A stretch of 9,531 bases of DNA from Parvibaculum sp. (GCA_014359855.1 JACIYQ010000269.1:1-9531), one strand, 5' to 3'. Counted from the stretch's first letter, positions 1-7,239 are shown. Notes: a model not told the origin generated them from the letters alone. A program made the numbers and translations.

Positions 1-142
1 GAATGGCGATGCAGAGGGCGAGCCCCAGATAGGAGATGTTGAAGGCAAGAACACCGTAGCCCGCCATCATGCCGAGATAGATCGGCGTGAGCGCTCCAAG
101 AGCAATCAGCGGCCAGAGCAGCCGGGACAGGAAGTCGCGCAT
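1..142 (-). CDS. N-terminus of a membrane protein, cut by the window edge
   Basis: The visible 47 residues start MRDFLSRLLWPLIALGAL and form at least one, probably two, hydrophobic membrane segments (about residues 9-29 and 31-47). The start is well supported: an AAGGAGG ribosome site lies about 8 bases before the ATG at 142-140. The rest of the gene lies outside the window. The pattern of a short charged N-terminus, then LWP..., then LAFN.SYLGLAL resembles the start of sterol desaturase/fatty-acid hydroxylase family membrane proteins, but this is an impression from a short fragment and could be wrong. The gene is on the same strand as the RND exporter but is separated from it by a strong terminator (235-264), so it probably has its own promoter (see 166-171). 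Confidence 0.7.
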   Translation of the reverse strand, partial: MRDFLSRLLWPLIALGALTPIYLGMMAGYGVLAFNISYLGLALCIAI

Positions 143-165
143 CGAGTTTCCTCCTTGTCCGATGG

Positions 166-186
166 ATTGTAGCGGCGTTCGCCGCT
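166..186 (-). promoter_or_regulatory. Candidate -10 box overlapping a perfect palindrome, upstream of the membrane-protein gene
   Basis: Read on the minus strand, TACAAT (171-166) is one mismatch from the consensus -10 hexamer and lies about 24 bases before the start codon at 142. Directly against it, at 171-186, is a perfect inverted repeat of AGCGGCG and CGCCGCT separated by two bases, occupying the place of the -35/-10 spacer. No good -35 hexamer is seen 16-18 bases upstream, which would fit a promoter needing an activator. The palindrome could be an operator or a small hairpin. This is inference from position only. Confidence 0.35.
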
Positions 187-234
187 CCGGAGCGTGCCGT
201 GAGCGCAACAGGCGCGGAGCAAATGACCCACAGC

Positions 235-264
235 AAAAAGGCCGCCGGATGAACCGGCGGCCTT
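235..264 (-). terminator. Rho-independent terminator of the RND exporter gene
   Basis: On the minus strand a perfect 9-bp GC-rich stem (GGCCGCCGG pairing with CCGGCGGCC, 254-262 with 240-248) closes a 5-base loop and is followed by a run of five T. It begins about 27 bases after the exporter stop codon. Confidence 0.9.
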
Positions 265-290
265 CGAGCTTCAGGTGAAGCGTGTGAGTG

Positions 291-2645
291 TCAGTGCACG
301 GGCGCGCTCTTTGCGCGGGCGACCGGACGTTTGCGCGGAACAAGCATTTCGAGCGTCACCGCAAGCGCCGGCAATACGCTCACCGCCATGATCATGTTGA
401 CCATGAACATGAAGGCCAGCAGCAAGCCCATATCGGCCTGGAACTTGAGGTCCGAGAAGGCCCAGGTCGACACGCCGACCGCAAGCGTCAGCGCCGTGAA
501 GAAGGTCGCCATGCCCGCCTCCTGCAGCGACTGCCGGAACGCATCGCTGACGGTGAGCCCCTCGCCCATGTAGTAGGGCACGCGGTTGTAGATGTAGTAG
601 GCGTAGTCGACGCCGATGCCGACCGCGAGCACCATCACAGGAAGCGTTGCGACGGTGAGGCCGATCTGCAGCACCTCCATGAACCAGTAGCCGAAGAAGG
701 TGCCGAAAGTGAGCGGAAGACAACAGGCGACCACGGCGCGCCAGTCGCGATAGGTGAGCATGACGAGAGCGACGATCACCGCGTAGACCCACATCATCAT
801 CGGGAGTTCGGTTTCGGTGATCTCCTCGTTGACCGCGGCCTGCACGCCCATGTTGCCGGAGGCGAGACGGATGTTGACGCCTTCCATGGAGTTCTTCTCG
901 CGCCATTCCTTCACGGCATCCACCGCCGCCTTGATCGTGGTCGCCTTGGCGTCACGCAGGTAGAAGCTGTGCGGCAGGATGGTGCAGGTCTGGTTATAGA
1001 GCGAGTTCGCGCCCGGCACGGTGTTCGCCGCCTGGGCGAGCGCAGGACGGTTGCGCGGAATGTCCTTCCATTTCAGATTGCCCTCGTTCCAGCCGGCGGA
1101 CGATCCCTTGATGGCGAAGGGAAGCGAGGCCACCAGCGTCACGTCGGGCACGTTCTGCATGTGCCAGGAGAACTGGTTCAGATATTTCATGTAGGAATAG
1201 GTCACGCAGCTGTCCGGCGGCGTTTCCACAACGGCGATGAGAACGTTGAGGCCGAGCGCGTAATCATGCGCGATGGCCGTCGAGTCCAGATTGTAGCGCG
1301 CCTGGGGCCGCAGTTCCGGCGCACCGGCGTGAAGCGCGCCGACATGCCGGTTCATCGCTTGCTGTGTGGCGATGCCGAAGAGAACCGTCGCCACAAGCAG
1401 AACGAAGGGCGCAATCTTCGGATTGGCGACGAAACCCAGCGAACGCATGATCTTGAGGCGGAATTCGCGCGAGCTGTGCACACGCGCGCGGAAGTCTTCG
1501 CCGAACTTCAGGTAGCTGACGAGAAGCGGCAGCATGATGAGGTTGGTGACGACCTTGAGGGTCACGCCGATGGATGCCGTGATCGAAAGTTCGCGGATCA
1601 TCGGCACCGGAATGAGATAGAGCGTTGCGAAGCCCACCAGCGTGGTGACGAGGGCCATGGAGCCGGGAACGAAGAGCCGCGAGAAGGCGGAGCGCGCCGC
1701 CGTCTCGGCATCGGCACCTGCCGCAATCTCGGCGGTTACGACGTTGATCTGCTGCACGCCGTGACTGACGCCGATGGCGAAGATCAGGAAGGGCACGAGA
1801 ACGGCCAACGGATCGAGACCGTAGCCGAGGAAGGTGAGCAAGCCGAATTGCCAGATCACCGATGTCAGCGAGGCGAAGAGCGTTGCCCCGGTCAGCACAA
1901 CCGAACGCGCAAAGAAGTAGAGCGCCAGTGCCGTCAGTGCAAAGGCAAGCACGAAGAAATAGACGACCGTCTTTGCACCGTCGGCGATGTCGCCGATCAG
2001 CTTCGCGAAGCCGATGATGCGGACGGTGTATTCGTCGGTTTCGTATTTGTCGCGGATCTGCGCCTCGAGTTTCTCGGCGAGGTCGAAATAGTCGAGGCTC
2101 TGACCGGTCGAAGGGTCGAAGTCCTGCAATTCGGCAACGACCATGGCCGAACCGAAATCGTCGGCGACCAGGCGGCCGACGAAGCCGCCGCGGATCACGT
2201 TGCTCTGAACTTTCTGCAGGTTCTGCGGCGTCATCGAATCCGCGGTGACCTTGCCCGAGATCACGTCGTCGGCGCTGATGCCGTCTTCGGTAATTTCGAT
2301 GTAGCGCGTGTTCGGGGTCCAGAGCGACGTCACCGTGTGGCGCGAGACGCCGGGCAGGAAGAAGATGTCGTCCGTCAGGTTCTTGTAGACCTTGAAGAAT
2401 TCCTTCGACCAGACGTCGCCTTCCTTTGGCTCCAGCACGACGATGATGCGGTTCGAGCCAAAAAGCTGTTCTCGATATTCCGTGAAGGTCTGGATGTATT
2501 CGTGTCCGACGGGAAGCTGCTTGTCGAAGCCGGCCGTCATGCGCAGCTGGAGCGCATAGAAACCGGTCATGGCCGTGAAGACGAGCAGCCCCAGAAGAAT
2601 CACCAAGCGGAGCCGGAAAACCACATTTTCGAGCAACTTAACCAT
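291..2645 (-). CDS. RND-superfamily (MMPL/COG1033-type) exporter
   Basis: Predicted inner-membrane proton-driven exporter of about 784 residues, with the internal duplication typical of RND proteins. A membrane segment near the N-terminus (LRLVILLGLLVF) is followed by a periplasmic loop of about 200 residues and a block of membrane helices. A further helix (KIAPFVLLVATVLFGI) then leads to a second periplasmic loop and a final helix block. The second helix block carries GIGVDYAYYIYNR, the family motif with a membrane-embedded Asp thought to relay protons. The equivalent motif in the first half reads GVSHGVQ and lacks that Asp. Family members often export lipids, hopanoids or other hydrophobic compounds; the substrate here is unknown. 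The ATG at 2645 is chosen because the protein starts sensibly there (MVKLLENVVF). An in-frame GTG at 2654 sits better behind an AAGGA ribosome site and is a real alternative. A longer reading to 2726 adds a non-conserved-looking basic leader and is unlikely. The gene is divergent from the diiron gene but more than 400 bases from the shared operator. Confidence 0.9.
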   Translation of the reverse strand: MVKLLENVVFRLRLVILLGLLVFTAMTGFYALQLRMTAGFDKQLPVGHEYIQTFTEYREQLFGSNRIIVVLEPKEGDVWSKEFFKVYKNLTDDIFFLPGVSRHTVTSLWTPNTRYIEITEDGISADDVISGKVTADSMTPQNLQKVQSNVIRGGFVGRLVADDFGSAMVVAELQDFDPSTGQSLDYFDLAEKLEAQIRDKYETDEYTVRIIGFAKLIGDIADGAKTVVYFFVLAFALTALALYFFARSVVLTGATLFASLTSVIWQFGLLTFLGYGLDPLAVLVPFLIFAIGVSHGVQQINVVTAEIAAGADAETAARSAFSRLFVPGSMALVTTLVGFATLYLIPVPMIRELSITASIGVTLKVVTNLIMLPLLVSYLKFGEDFRARVHSSREFRLKIMRSLGFVANPKIAPFVLLVATVLFGIATQQAMNRHVGALHAGAPELRPQARYNLDSTAIAHDYALGLNVLIAVVETPPDSCVTYSYMKYLNQFSWHMQNVPDVTLVASLPFAIKGSSAGWNEGNLKWKDIPRNRPALAQAANTVPGANSLYNQTCTILPHSFYLRDAKATTIKAAVDAVKEWREKNSMEGVNIRLASGNMGVQAAVNEEITETELPMMMWVYAVIVALVMLTYRDWRAVVACCLPLTFGTFFGYWFMEVLQIGLTVATLPVMVLAVGIGVDYAYYIYNRVPYYMGEGLTVSDAFRQSLQEAGMATFFTALTLAVGVSTWAFSDLKFQADMGLLLAFMFMVNMIMAVSVLPALAVTLEMLVPRKRPVARAKSAPVH

Positions 2646-3085
2646 CGACAGCACCCATCTTCCTTGCCGCTTCCCCCGCGGGGCCAAAACGGCAGCGTTG
2701 CACATCGCACGCCGCGCCCGGGGCACAGATGGCGAAAGCCGGAAGAACCTCCGTCTTCACCTTTGGCCGGGGCCGGTCTCAACACTTCCGGAGGACAGGT
2801 CCATCACACTCCCATGGCGGGAGCGGCGCTTGAGTGCCGCCTATCCCCGATTTTCTCCGGCAGCGGCCACAGGCGCGCTACCTCTTGTTTCATCGGGGTT
2901 TATGCCCCCTCCCAAGACGCCGATCTCTCGCTTTTCCAGCACGCGCCGCTTCCCCGCGCTGCCAGTCTGGACCGGTCGTCCCACGTTCATCAAATACCAC
3001 AAGCAGCGGCATTTGTAACAGTTGCGTAGTGCGAATCCGCGAAGTGCAGCCGCTTTTTGCCGCCTGGTTAACCGCGCCACAAAGT
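2646..3085. other. Long intergenic stretch with no recognised gene
   Basis: This stretch separates the exporter gene from the first operator. Short open frames exist on both strands, but their translations are rich in Arg, Pro and Cys, have no recognisable motif and overlap each other. A weak minus-strand promoter-like pair for the exporter, TTGAGA (2782-2777) and TGAAGA (2759-2754) with a 17-base spacer, is the best seen and is unconvincing. The part from about 2985 to 3085 is less GC-rich and contains an AGCGGC...GCCGCT pair with a large loop followed by five T, and the palindrome GGTTAACC at 3066-3073. A small RNA cannot be excluded but is not supported. Confidence 0.4.
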
Positions 3086-3099
3086 TGACGCCCACGTCA
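3086..3099 (+). promoter_or_regulatory. Operator copy 1 (TGACG-N4-CGTCA), upstream of first diiron gene
   Basis: A perfect 5-4-5 inverted repeat with CCCA in the centre and TTTT on its right flank. The same palindrome occurs at 5879-5892 and 7415-7428. It ends 8 bases before the -35 hexamer, and its centre lies 37.5 bases before the -10 hexamer, that is at about -49 from a predicted start near 3142. Location just upstream of -35 would fit an activator, although a repressor cannot be ruled out. The binding protein is not identified. Confidence 0.7.
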
Positions 3100-3107
3100 T
3101 TTTCCTC

Positions 3108-3135
3108 TTGACCCAGCGGCAGTGCTTCTTATTCT
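3108..3135 (+). promoter_or_regulatory. Sigma-70-like promoter of first diiron gene
   Basis: TTGACC (3108-3113) and TATTCT (3130-3135) are separated by 16 bases. The P450 promoter has the same spacing relative to its own operator copy, which makes this choice more credible than a single match would. The predicted transcript starts near 3142 and has a leader of about 88 bases holding a short ORF and a hairpin. Confidence 0.65.
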
Positions 3136-3167
3136 GATCCCAAAGAGACAGACCGGCAGGGAGCAGC

Positions 3168-3233
3168 ATGCCCCCGAAGTCGGCGCTTTTTGTTTCCGGC
3201 GGCAATAGCCGCCCCCCCTGGAGGACCCGATGA
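3168..3233 (+). CDS. Candidate 21-residue leader ORF overlapping the diiron gene start
   Basis: An ATG at 3168 with a good ribosome site (AGGGAG, about 4 bases upstream) opens a 21-codon frame (MPPKSALFVSGG...RPPWRTR). Its stop TGA at 3231-3233 overlaps the diiron ATG at 3230-3232 as ATGA, the classic geometry for translational coupling. The peptide is Pro/Arg-rich, has no recognised motif and no run of one regulatory amino acid, so attenuation is not indicated. It may be a coupling leader, a small protein, or chance. The second diiron gene has no equivalent ORF in its leader. Confidence 0.4.
   Translation: MPPKSALFVSGGNSRPPWRTR
3198..3213 (+). promoter_or_regulatory. Hairpin just before the first diiron gene's ribosome site
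   Basis: GGCGGC (3198-3203) and GCCGCC (3208-3213) form a perfect 6-bp stem with an AATA loop, six bases before the GGAGG ribosome site at 3220-3224. A run of C after the stem could also pair with the ribosome site. This might limit initiation at the diiron start unless ribosomes translating the leader ORF open it. Inferred from sequence only. Confidence 0.4.
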
Positions 3234-4363
3234 CCGAGATTCGGCAGATCACCAAAGACAATGCCTACGACGCCGTCGCGCCGGACGATTTTCCCGCGAT
3301 GATGGAAGCGGACCGCTACAACGCGCGCTCCACCGCCTTCGACAAGATCATCTCCGCGACCCACGATCATTTCTGGGATCCGCTCGATGTGAAGTACATC
3401 GACTTCGCCGAGCCCTTCGATCTCGAAAACCAGATGGTGATGCCGGAGGAGCTTCTGCCGGAACTCAAGCTGCCCTGCTTCGAAAAGCTTTCTCAGGCAC
3501 AGCGCGTGAAGTTCGGCAATGAGAGCGCCCGCTGGATGCTCTCCTCGATCCTGCATGGCGAAGCCGGCGCGCTGGCGCTTTCGGCAAGCCTCTGCCACAT
3601 TCTCCGCGATCCGGGCGCGCAGGAATATGCCGCGAACCAGACCCGCGAAGAAGCCCGGCATGTGACGGCCTTCGCAAAATACGTGCAGGCGCGCTGGGGC
3701 AAGCCGCTGGCCGTCGGCCCGACGCTGGGCGGCCTGCTGACCAACATCGTCAACGCACCCGAGGTCTACAAGAAGATCGTCGGCATGCAGATGCTGGTCG
3801 AGGGCCTGGCCATGGGCGCCTTCGCGACGCTTTACGCGAAGTCGAACGATCCGCTCCTCGTCAAGCTCACGCAGCTCGTGATGACGGACGAGGCATTCCA
3901 TCACAAGTTCGGCAAGATCTGGGCCGACCGCACGATCCCGAACCTCTCCGAGGAAGAGCAGAACATCATCGAGGACTGGGCGGCCGAGTGCTTCCAGACG
4001 CTGCTGTTCAACCTCGTGAACCCCGAGCAGAAGCAGGCCATCTATGGCGAATTCGGCCTCGGGTGGCAGCAGGTGCAGCTTGAGATGCTCGAAGCCTTCG
4101 GCGACGAAGACCGCCGCGAGAGCATGAAGGAAGGCACCAACATCTTCCGTGTGCTCATCAAGACGCTGCTCAAGGCCGGCATCATCACCGACCGCACCAA
4201 GGCCTTCTATGCCACCTATGTGGACATGGAAGAGCTGCGCCACGAAGGCGAGCGCATGGTCGGCGACGACATCGCCGAAGACGGCATCCGTTATCTGCAG
4301 AAGATCAACTTCGGCGCCAATGTCGACGCACTGAAGGAAGTGACGATCTCGGCGGCCGAATAA
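3230..4363 (+). CDS. Ferritin-like diiron-carboxylate protein, copy 1
   Basis: A soluble protein of 377 residues, probably a four-helix-bundle oxidase or oxygenase of the ferritin/R2-like superfamily. The full ligand set is visible: Glu111 (ILHGEAGAL), Glu141 and His144 (EEARH), Glu191 (LVEGLAMG), and Glu221 and His224 (DEAFHH). The spacing, about 30 between the first two ligands and 80 between the two ExxH motifs, fits the R2/monooxygenase/aldehyde-oxygenase pattern of a two-iron site activating O2. The N-terminal 60 residues (HDHFWDPLD.KYIDFAEPFD) and the C-terminal part after the bundle are strongly conserved with copy 2. The substrate is unknown; it is longer than ferritin or cyanobacterial aldehyde-deformylating oxygenase, and it is not a recognisable class I R2. 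The start has GGAGG five bases upstream and matches the start of copy 2. Its operator and promoter match those of the neighbouring CYP153 gene, suggesting a role in the same lipid/alkane oxidation setting (inference). Confidence 0.9.
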   Translation: MTEIRQITKDNAYDAVAPDDFPAMMEADRYNARSTAFDKIISATHDHFWDPLDVKYIDFAEPFDLENQMVMPEELLPELKLPCFEKLSQAQRVKFGNESARWMLSSILHGEAGALALSASLCHILRDPGAQEYAANQTREEARHVTAFAKYVQARWGKPLAVGPTLGGLLTNIVNAPEVYKKIVGMQMLVEGLAMGAFATLYAKSNDPLLVKLTQLVMTDEAFHHKFGKIWADRTIPNLSEEEQNIIEDWAAECFQTLLFNLVNPEQKQAIYGEFGLGWQQVQLEMLEAFGDEDRRESMKEGTNIFRVLIKTLLKAGIITDRTKAFYATYVDMEELRHEGERMVGDDIAEDGIRYLQKINFGANVDALKEVTISAAE

Positions 4364-4416
4364 GCCTCGTAACAAAGCGGGCGTAGCGTTCCCTCAACGC
4401 GACCCCTCGACAGACC

Positions 4417-4448
4417 GGACGGCTCCTTCGGGCGCCGCCCTTTTCTTT
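4417..4448 (+). terminator. Terminator of first diiron gene
   Basis: An imperfect 7-bp stem (GGACGGC with GCCGCCC, one mismatch), with a TTCG-containing loop that can pair further, is followed by TTTTCTTT. It lies 54 bases after the stop codon. Confidence 0.7.
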
Positions 4449-4462
4449 GCCGCGCGTGTACG

Positions 4463-4495
4463 AAAAAGCCGGGCGCGGATTCCTCCGGCCCGGCT
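4463..4495 (-). terminator. Terminator of the P450 gene
   Basis: On the minus strand an 8-bp perfect stem (AGCCGGGC, 4495-4488, with GCCCGGCT, 4474-4467) is followed by a T run. It lies 24 bases after the P450 stop and faces the diiron gene terminator, as expected between convergent genes. Confidence 0.85.
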
Positions 4496-4518
4496 CTATC
4501 CGTTGACGGACGTTCGTG

Positions 4519-5793
4519 TCAGTGCTTGCGCTTCGGGAGCGCGACCATGAGTTCCTCGTAGCCTTTCACGAAGGACGAATGCACGCGGCGCGGCTCCTGC
4601 AGAACCTCGATGCGCCGATCCGGCCAGCGCTTCAGGATTTCTTCCCAGGTGATGCGGAGCTGCATCTCGGCGAGGCGGTTGCCCACGCAGCGGTGGATGC
4701 CGAAGCCGAAGGAGAGATGCTGGCGCGCGCGATCGCGGTCGATCACGAGTTCGTTCGGGTTTTCGATCACGGTCTCGTCGCGGTTGCCCGAGACGTACCA
4801 CATGGCGACCTTGTCGCCCTTGCGGATCGTCTTGCCGCCGAGTTCGACATCTTGCGTCGCGGTGCGGCGCATATAGGCGAGCGGCGTCTGCCAGCGGATG
4901 ATTTCCACCACCATGTTCGGGATGACGGATGGATCGGCCTGCAGCTTCGCATACTGATCCGGGAACTGGTTCAGCGCGAGGAGACCGCCCGAGATCGAGT
5001 TACGCGTCGTGTCGTTGCCGCCGACGATGAGAAGGATCAGGTTTCCGAGATACTCCATCTTGTCCATGTTGCGGGTCGACTCGCCATGCGCGAGCATGGA
5101 AATGAGATCGTTGCCCGGCTCGCGAGCATTCACGCGCTCGTTCCACAGACCGATGAAATATTCGGCGCATTCGAGAAGCTCGGCGCGGCGCTCTTCCTCG
5201 GTTTCGATGAGACCACCCGGCATCGGCGCGGCGGTCGCCACGTCGGACCAGCGCGTGAGCTTGCGGCGTTCCGCGAAGGGGAAGTCGAACAAGGTCGCGA
5301 GCATCTGCGTCGTCAGCTCGATCGAGACACGGTCCACCCAGTTGAAGGGTTCGTTCTCGGGGAGATTGTCGAGAATATTTCCGACGCGCTCGCGGATCGT
5401 GCTTTCGAGCTTGGCGAGGTTCGCGGGGGCGACGATGGGGCTTACCGTTTTGCGCTGCTCGTCATGCTTCGGGGGATCCATGGCGATGAACATCGGAATC
5501 TTGAAGTCCTCGTCCTGGTCGCGCAGCACGATGCTGCCTTCGGACGAGAACACCTGGTGGTTCGTGTCCACCGCCATGATGTCCTTGTAGCGCGTGATCG
5601 ACCAATAGGGTCCGGCTTCCTCGTTGGTCGTGCAGTAATGCACCGGCGCCTCGTTGCGGAGGCGCTCGAAGTAGGGCCACATCGTGTTGTTCTTGAAGAG
5701 AAGCGGGTCGGCAACGTCGATCTGCTCGAGCGGGGTCGAACAGGCTGCGTCGCGCGCTTCATCTGCCTCGTATTTCACCGCTGCGTCGCTCAT
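4519..5793 (-). CDS. CYP153-family cytochrome P450 (terminal alkane/fatty-acid hydroxylase)
   Basis: A soluble haem monooxygenase of 424 residues. Members of CYP153 hydroxylate the terminal carbon of alkanes, fatty acids and related chains, taking electrons from a ferredoxin and its reductase. Visible hallmarks are the I-helix oxygen-activation motif GGNDT (258-262), the K-helix ExxR (Glu297-Arg300), and the haem loop FGFGIHRC with Cys369 as iron ligand. The stretches MFIAMDPPKHDEQRK and LILLIVGGNDTTRNSISGG are characteristic of CYP153 rather than P450 in general. The start is firm: GGAGGAGG lies 6 bases upstream. The N-terminus fits the shorter CYP153 forms. The gene is monocistronic between a promoter/operator at 5843-5896 and the terminator at 4463-4495, and no redox partner gene is adjacent. 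Subfamily and substrate range cannot be assigned from the sequence alone. Confidence 0.93.
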   Translation of the reverse strand: MSDAAVKYEADEARDAACSTPLEQIDVADPLLFKNNTMWPYFERLRNEAPVHYCTTNEEAGPYWSITRYKDIMAVDTNHQVFSSEGSIVLRDQDEDFKIPMFIAMDPPKHDEQRKTVSPIVAPANLAKLESTIRERVGNILDNLPENEPFNWVDRVSIELTTQMLATLFDFPFAERRKLTRWSDVATAAPMPGGLIETEEERRAELLECAEYFIGLWNERVNAREPGNDLISMLAHGESTRNMDKMEYLGNLILLIVGGNDTTRNSISGGLLALNQFPDQYAKLQADPSVIPNMVVEIIRWQTPLAYMRRTATQDVELGGKTIRKGDKVAMWYVSGNRDETVIENPNELVIDRDRARQHLSFGFGIHRCVGNRLAEMQLRITWEEILKRWPDRRIEVLQEPRRVHSSFVKGYEELMVALPKRKH

Positions 5794-5842
5794 CTGTTTC
5801 CTCCTCCGGCTTAATCCGGCTTCCTGTTATTCCGTTGCGGCA

Positions 5843-5870
5843 AGCATAGCGGAAAACGCGGACCAGTCAT
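5843..5870 (-). promoter_or_regulatory. Promoter of the P450 gene
   Basis: On the minus strand ATGACT (5870-5865) and TATGCT (5848-5843) are separated by 16 bases. The spacing, the TATNCT -10 and the 8-base gap to the upstream operator are the same as in the first diiron gene promoter. The predicted transcript starts near 5836, giving a leader of about 40 bases. Confidence 0.65.
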
Positions 5871-5874
5871 ACGC

Positions 5875-5896
5875 AAAATGACGGCCGCGTCATTTT
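5875..5896 (-). promoter_or_regulatory. Operator copy 2, upstream of the P450 gene (longest palindrome)
   Basis: A perfect 9-4-9 inverted repeat, AAAATGACG and CGTCATTTT around GCCG, with the shared core at 5879-5892. Its centre lies 37.5 bases before the P450 -10 hexamer, exactly as in copy 1. It also lies 27 bases after the stop of the Hsp70-like gene. Because the stem is followed by TTTT on either strand, it could double as that gene's terminator. The presence of the same core upstream of two other genes argues that its main role is protein binding. Confidence 0.75.
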
Positions 5897-5922
5897 TCAG
5901 GAAAAGCGACTCCCGATCCCGG

Positions 5923-7239
5923 TCAGTCGCCGAAACGCTGCCTTGCGGCCAGGGCCAGACCCGTCGCCACGGAGGTCAATTCGCCGCCGCCCGCCAGCTT
6001 TTCCGCACCGAAGCGGCTTGCGAAAAGGGCGCGGACGGCCGGGATAAAGGAGGAGCCGCCGGTGAGGAAGACGCGGTCGACCCTCTCCGGCGCCGTTCCC
6101 GTCTCCTCGAGAAGCCGGTCGACGCAGGTGGCGATTTCGGAAAGCTCCGGCGCAATCCATTGATCGAACTCGGCGCGTGTCACGCGCGCGTCGATCCCGA
6201 CGGGTGCGAGATCGAAACGGAGCCGGACCTCGTCCGCACTGGAGAGGGCAACCTTCGCCGCCTCGACCGCGCGGTAGAGGGCGAAACCCCGTTCCTCCGA
6301 GATAAGCCGGGAGAGCGCCTCCACCTCATCCGCCGCGTCCGCCGTGCGGCGGATTTCATCGAGCATGCGCCGTGTCTTGCGCGTGTTGATGAGGCTCAGC
6401 TCATGCCAGCGCCTCATCGTGTCATAGGGCCAGGACGGGACGGGGAGGACCTTGCCGCCGCTCTTGTAGGACGTACCCTTGCCGAGACGCGGCGCCACGC
6501 AATGTTCGATGAGGCGCGCATCGAAGGCATCGCCCGCGAGCCCGACACCCGATACGCCGACGATCGTTTCGCCGCGCTCCTTCAGCTTTCGCATGCCGGG
6601 GCCGACATGCAGCAGGCAGAAGTCGCTGGTGCCGCCGCCGAAATCGCCGATCAACACGAGCTCATCTACTTCGAGAGAGGCTTCGTAGGCATGGGCCGCG
6701 GCAACCGGCTCGAACTCGAAATGAACGTCGGGAATGCGGATGGCAGATAGCGCCTCGCGCAGGCGCGAGATGGCGAGATCGTCATTCTCGCTGTCCGGCG
6801 TCCCCAGGCTGTTCCGCACGAAGCGCGCCGGCCGGCCGACGACGACCGGGCTCGACGCCATCTTCCCGGCAAGCGCCTCTCCCTCCTCGCCCGCGTCGAT
6901 CATGCGCGCGACGATGAAGCCGATCAGATTTTCCAGCGTGAAGCGGCTGTTGAAAATGCTGGTCGAGGTGAAGTTCGGATTGGCGAGCCAGGATTTCACC
7001 GACTGGACAAGCCGGCCTTCCGCGCCGCGCTCAAGATAGGCATCCATGGCGGCGGGGCCGGCAAAGGCGTGGGGGCGGCCGTTCGCATCGCGCTCCTCCT
7101 CATCGAAATAGAGGATGGAACGGAAGGTCGGAAGCAGTTCGTTCGCGTGGCGAACAGGCGCGAGCCGGGAGGGGCCGTGCGCGGGGGCAACCGCAAGCGC
7201 GCTGTTGGTCGTTCCGAAGTCGAGACCGATAAACATCAT
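5923..7239 (-). CDS. Hsp70-like ATPase of the YegD type
   Basis: A protein of 438 residues with the actin/Hsp70 nucleotide-binding fold only. It shows phosphate-1 loop GLDFGTTNS (5-13), phosphate-2 loop IGDFGGGTSDF (197-207) and the adenosine-site motif VFLTGGSSFIP (from 390). It stops where DnaK would begin its substrate-binding domain, so it matches YegD-type short Hsp70 relatives, whose clients are poorly known. The first two codons are both ATG. A GAGGTG ribosome site lies only two bases before the first, so starting at the second (7236) is equally likely. The gene lies between the P450 gene and the second diiron gene and is divergent from the latter, so operator copy 3 could influence it too, but no matching promoter is seen on its strand. 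A role as a folding or maturation factor for the metalloenzymes around it is possible but only inferred from position. Confidence 0.88.
   Translation of the reverse strand: MMFIGLDFGTTNSALAVAPAHGPSRLAPVRHANELLPTFRSILYFDEEERDANGRPHAFAGPAAMDAYLERGAEGRLVQSVKSWLANPNFTSTSIFNSRFTLENLIGFIVARMIDAGEEGEALAGKMASSPVVVGRPARFVRNSLGTPDSENDDLAISRLREALSAIRIPDVHFEFEPVAAAHAYEASLEVDELVLIGDFGGGTSDFCLLHVGPGMRKLKERGETIVGVSGVGLAGDAFDARLIEHCVAPRLGKGTSYKSGGKVLPVPSWPYDTMRRWHELSLINTRKTRRMLDEIRRTADAADEVEALSRLISEERGFALYRAVEAAKVALSSADEVRLRFDLAPVGIDARVTRAEFDQWIAPELSEIATCVDRLLEETGTAPERVDRVFLTGGSSFIPAVRALFASRFGAEKLAGGGELTSVATGLALAARQRFGD

Noticed and set aside
288..3029. Very long open frame on the plus strand over the RND exporter gene
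   Set aside because: It is the antisense shadow of a clear RND gene. Its translation is rich in His, Arg and Asp with no domain, as expected from reading a GC-rich gene backwards.
2841..3095. Minus-strand frame of 84 codons starting with GTG in the intergenic region, with an AGAGG-like site upstream
   Set aside because: Its start overlaps the operator, the composition is irregular (clustered Cys and Arg) and no motif is seen. It competes with other short frames in the same stretch.
3086..3099. Reading the TGACG-N4-CGTCA sites as FNR/CRP-type boxes
   Set aside because: The FNR box (TTGAT-N4-ATCAA) has the same 5-4-5 layout, but its TTGA/TCAA elements lie closer together than here. The half-site TGACG does not match, so I leave the regulator unnamed.
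3068..4375. Long minus-strand frame over the first diiron gene (and the similar one at 7343-8974 over the second)
   Set aside because: They resemble each other only because they are antisense to two similar genes. They have no promoter, ribosome site or recognisable domain.
4516..5814. Plus-strand frame antisense to the P450 gene
   Set aside because: The P450 on the other strand has all family motifs; this frame has none.
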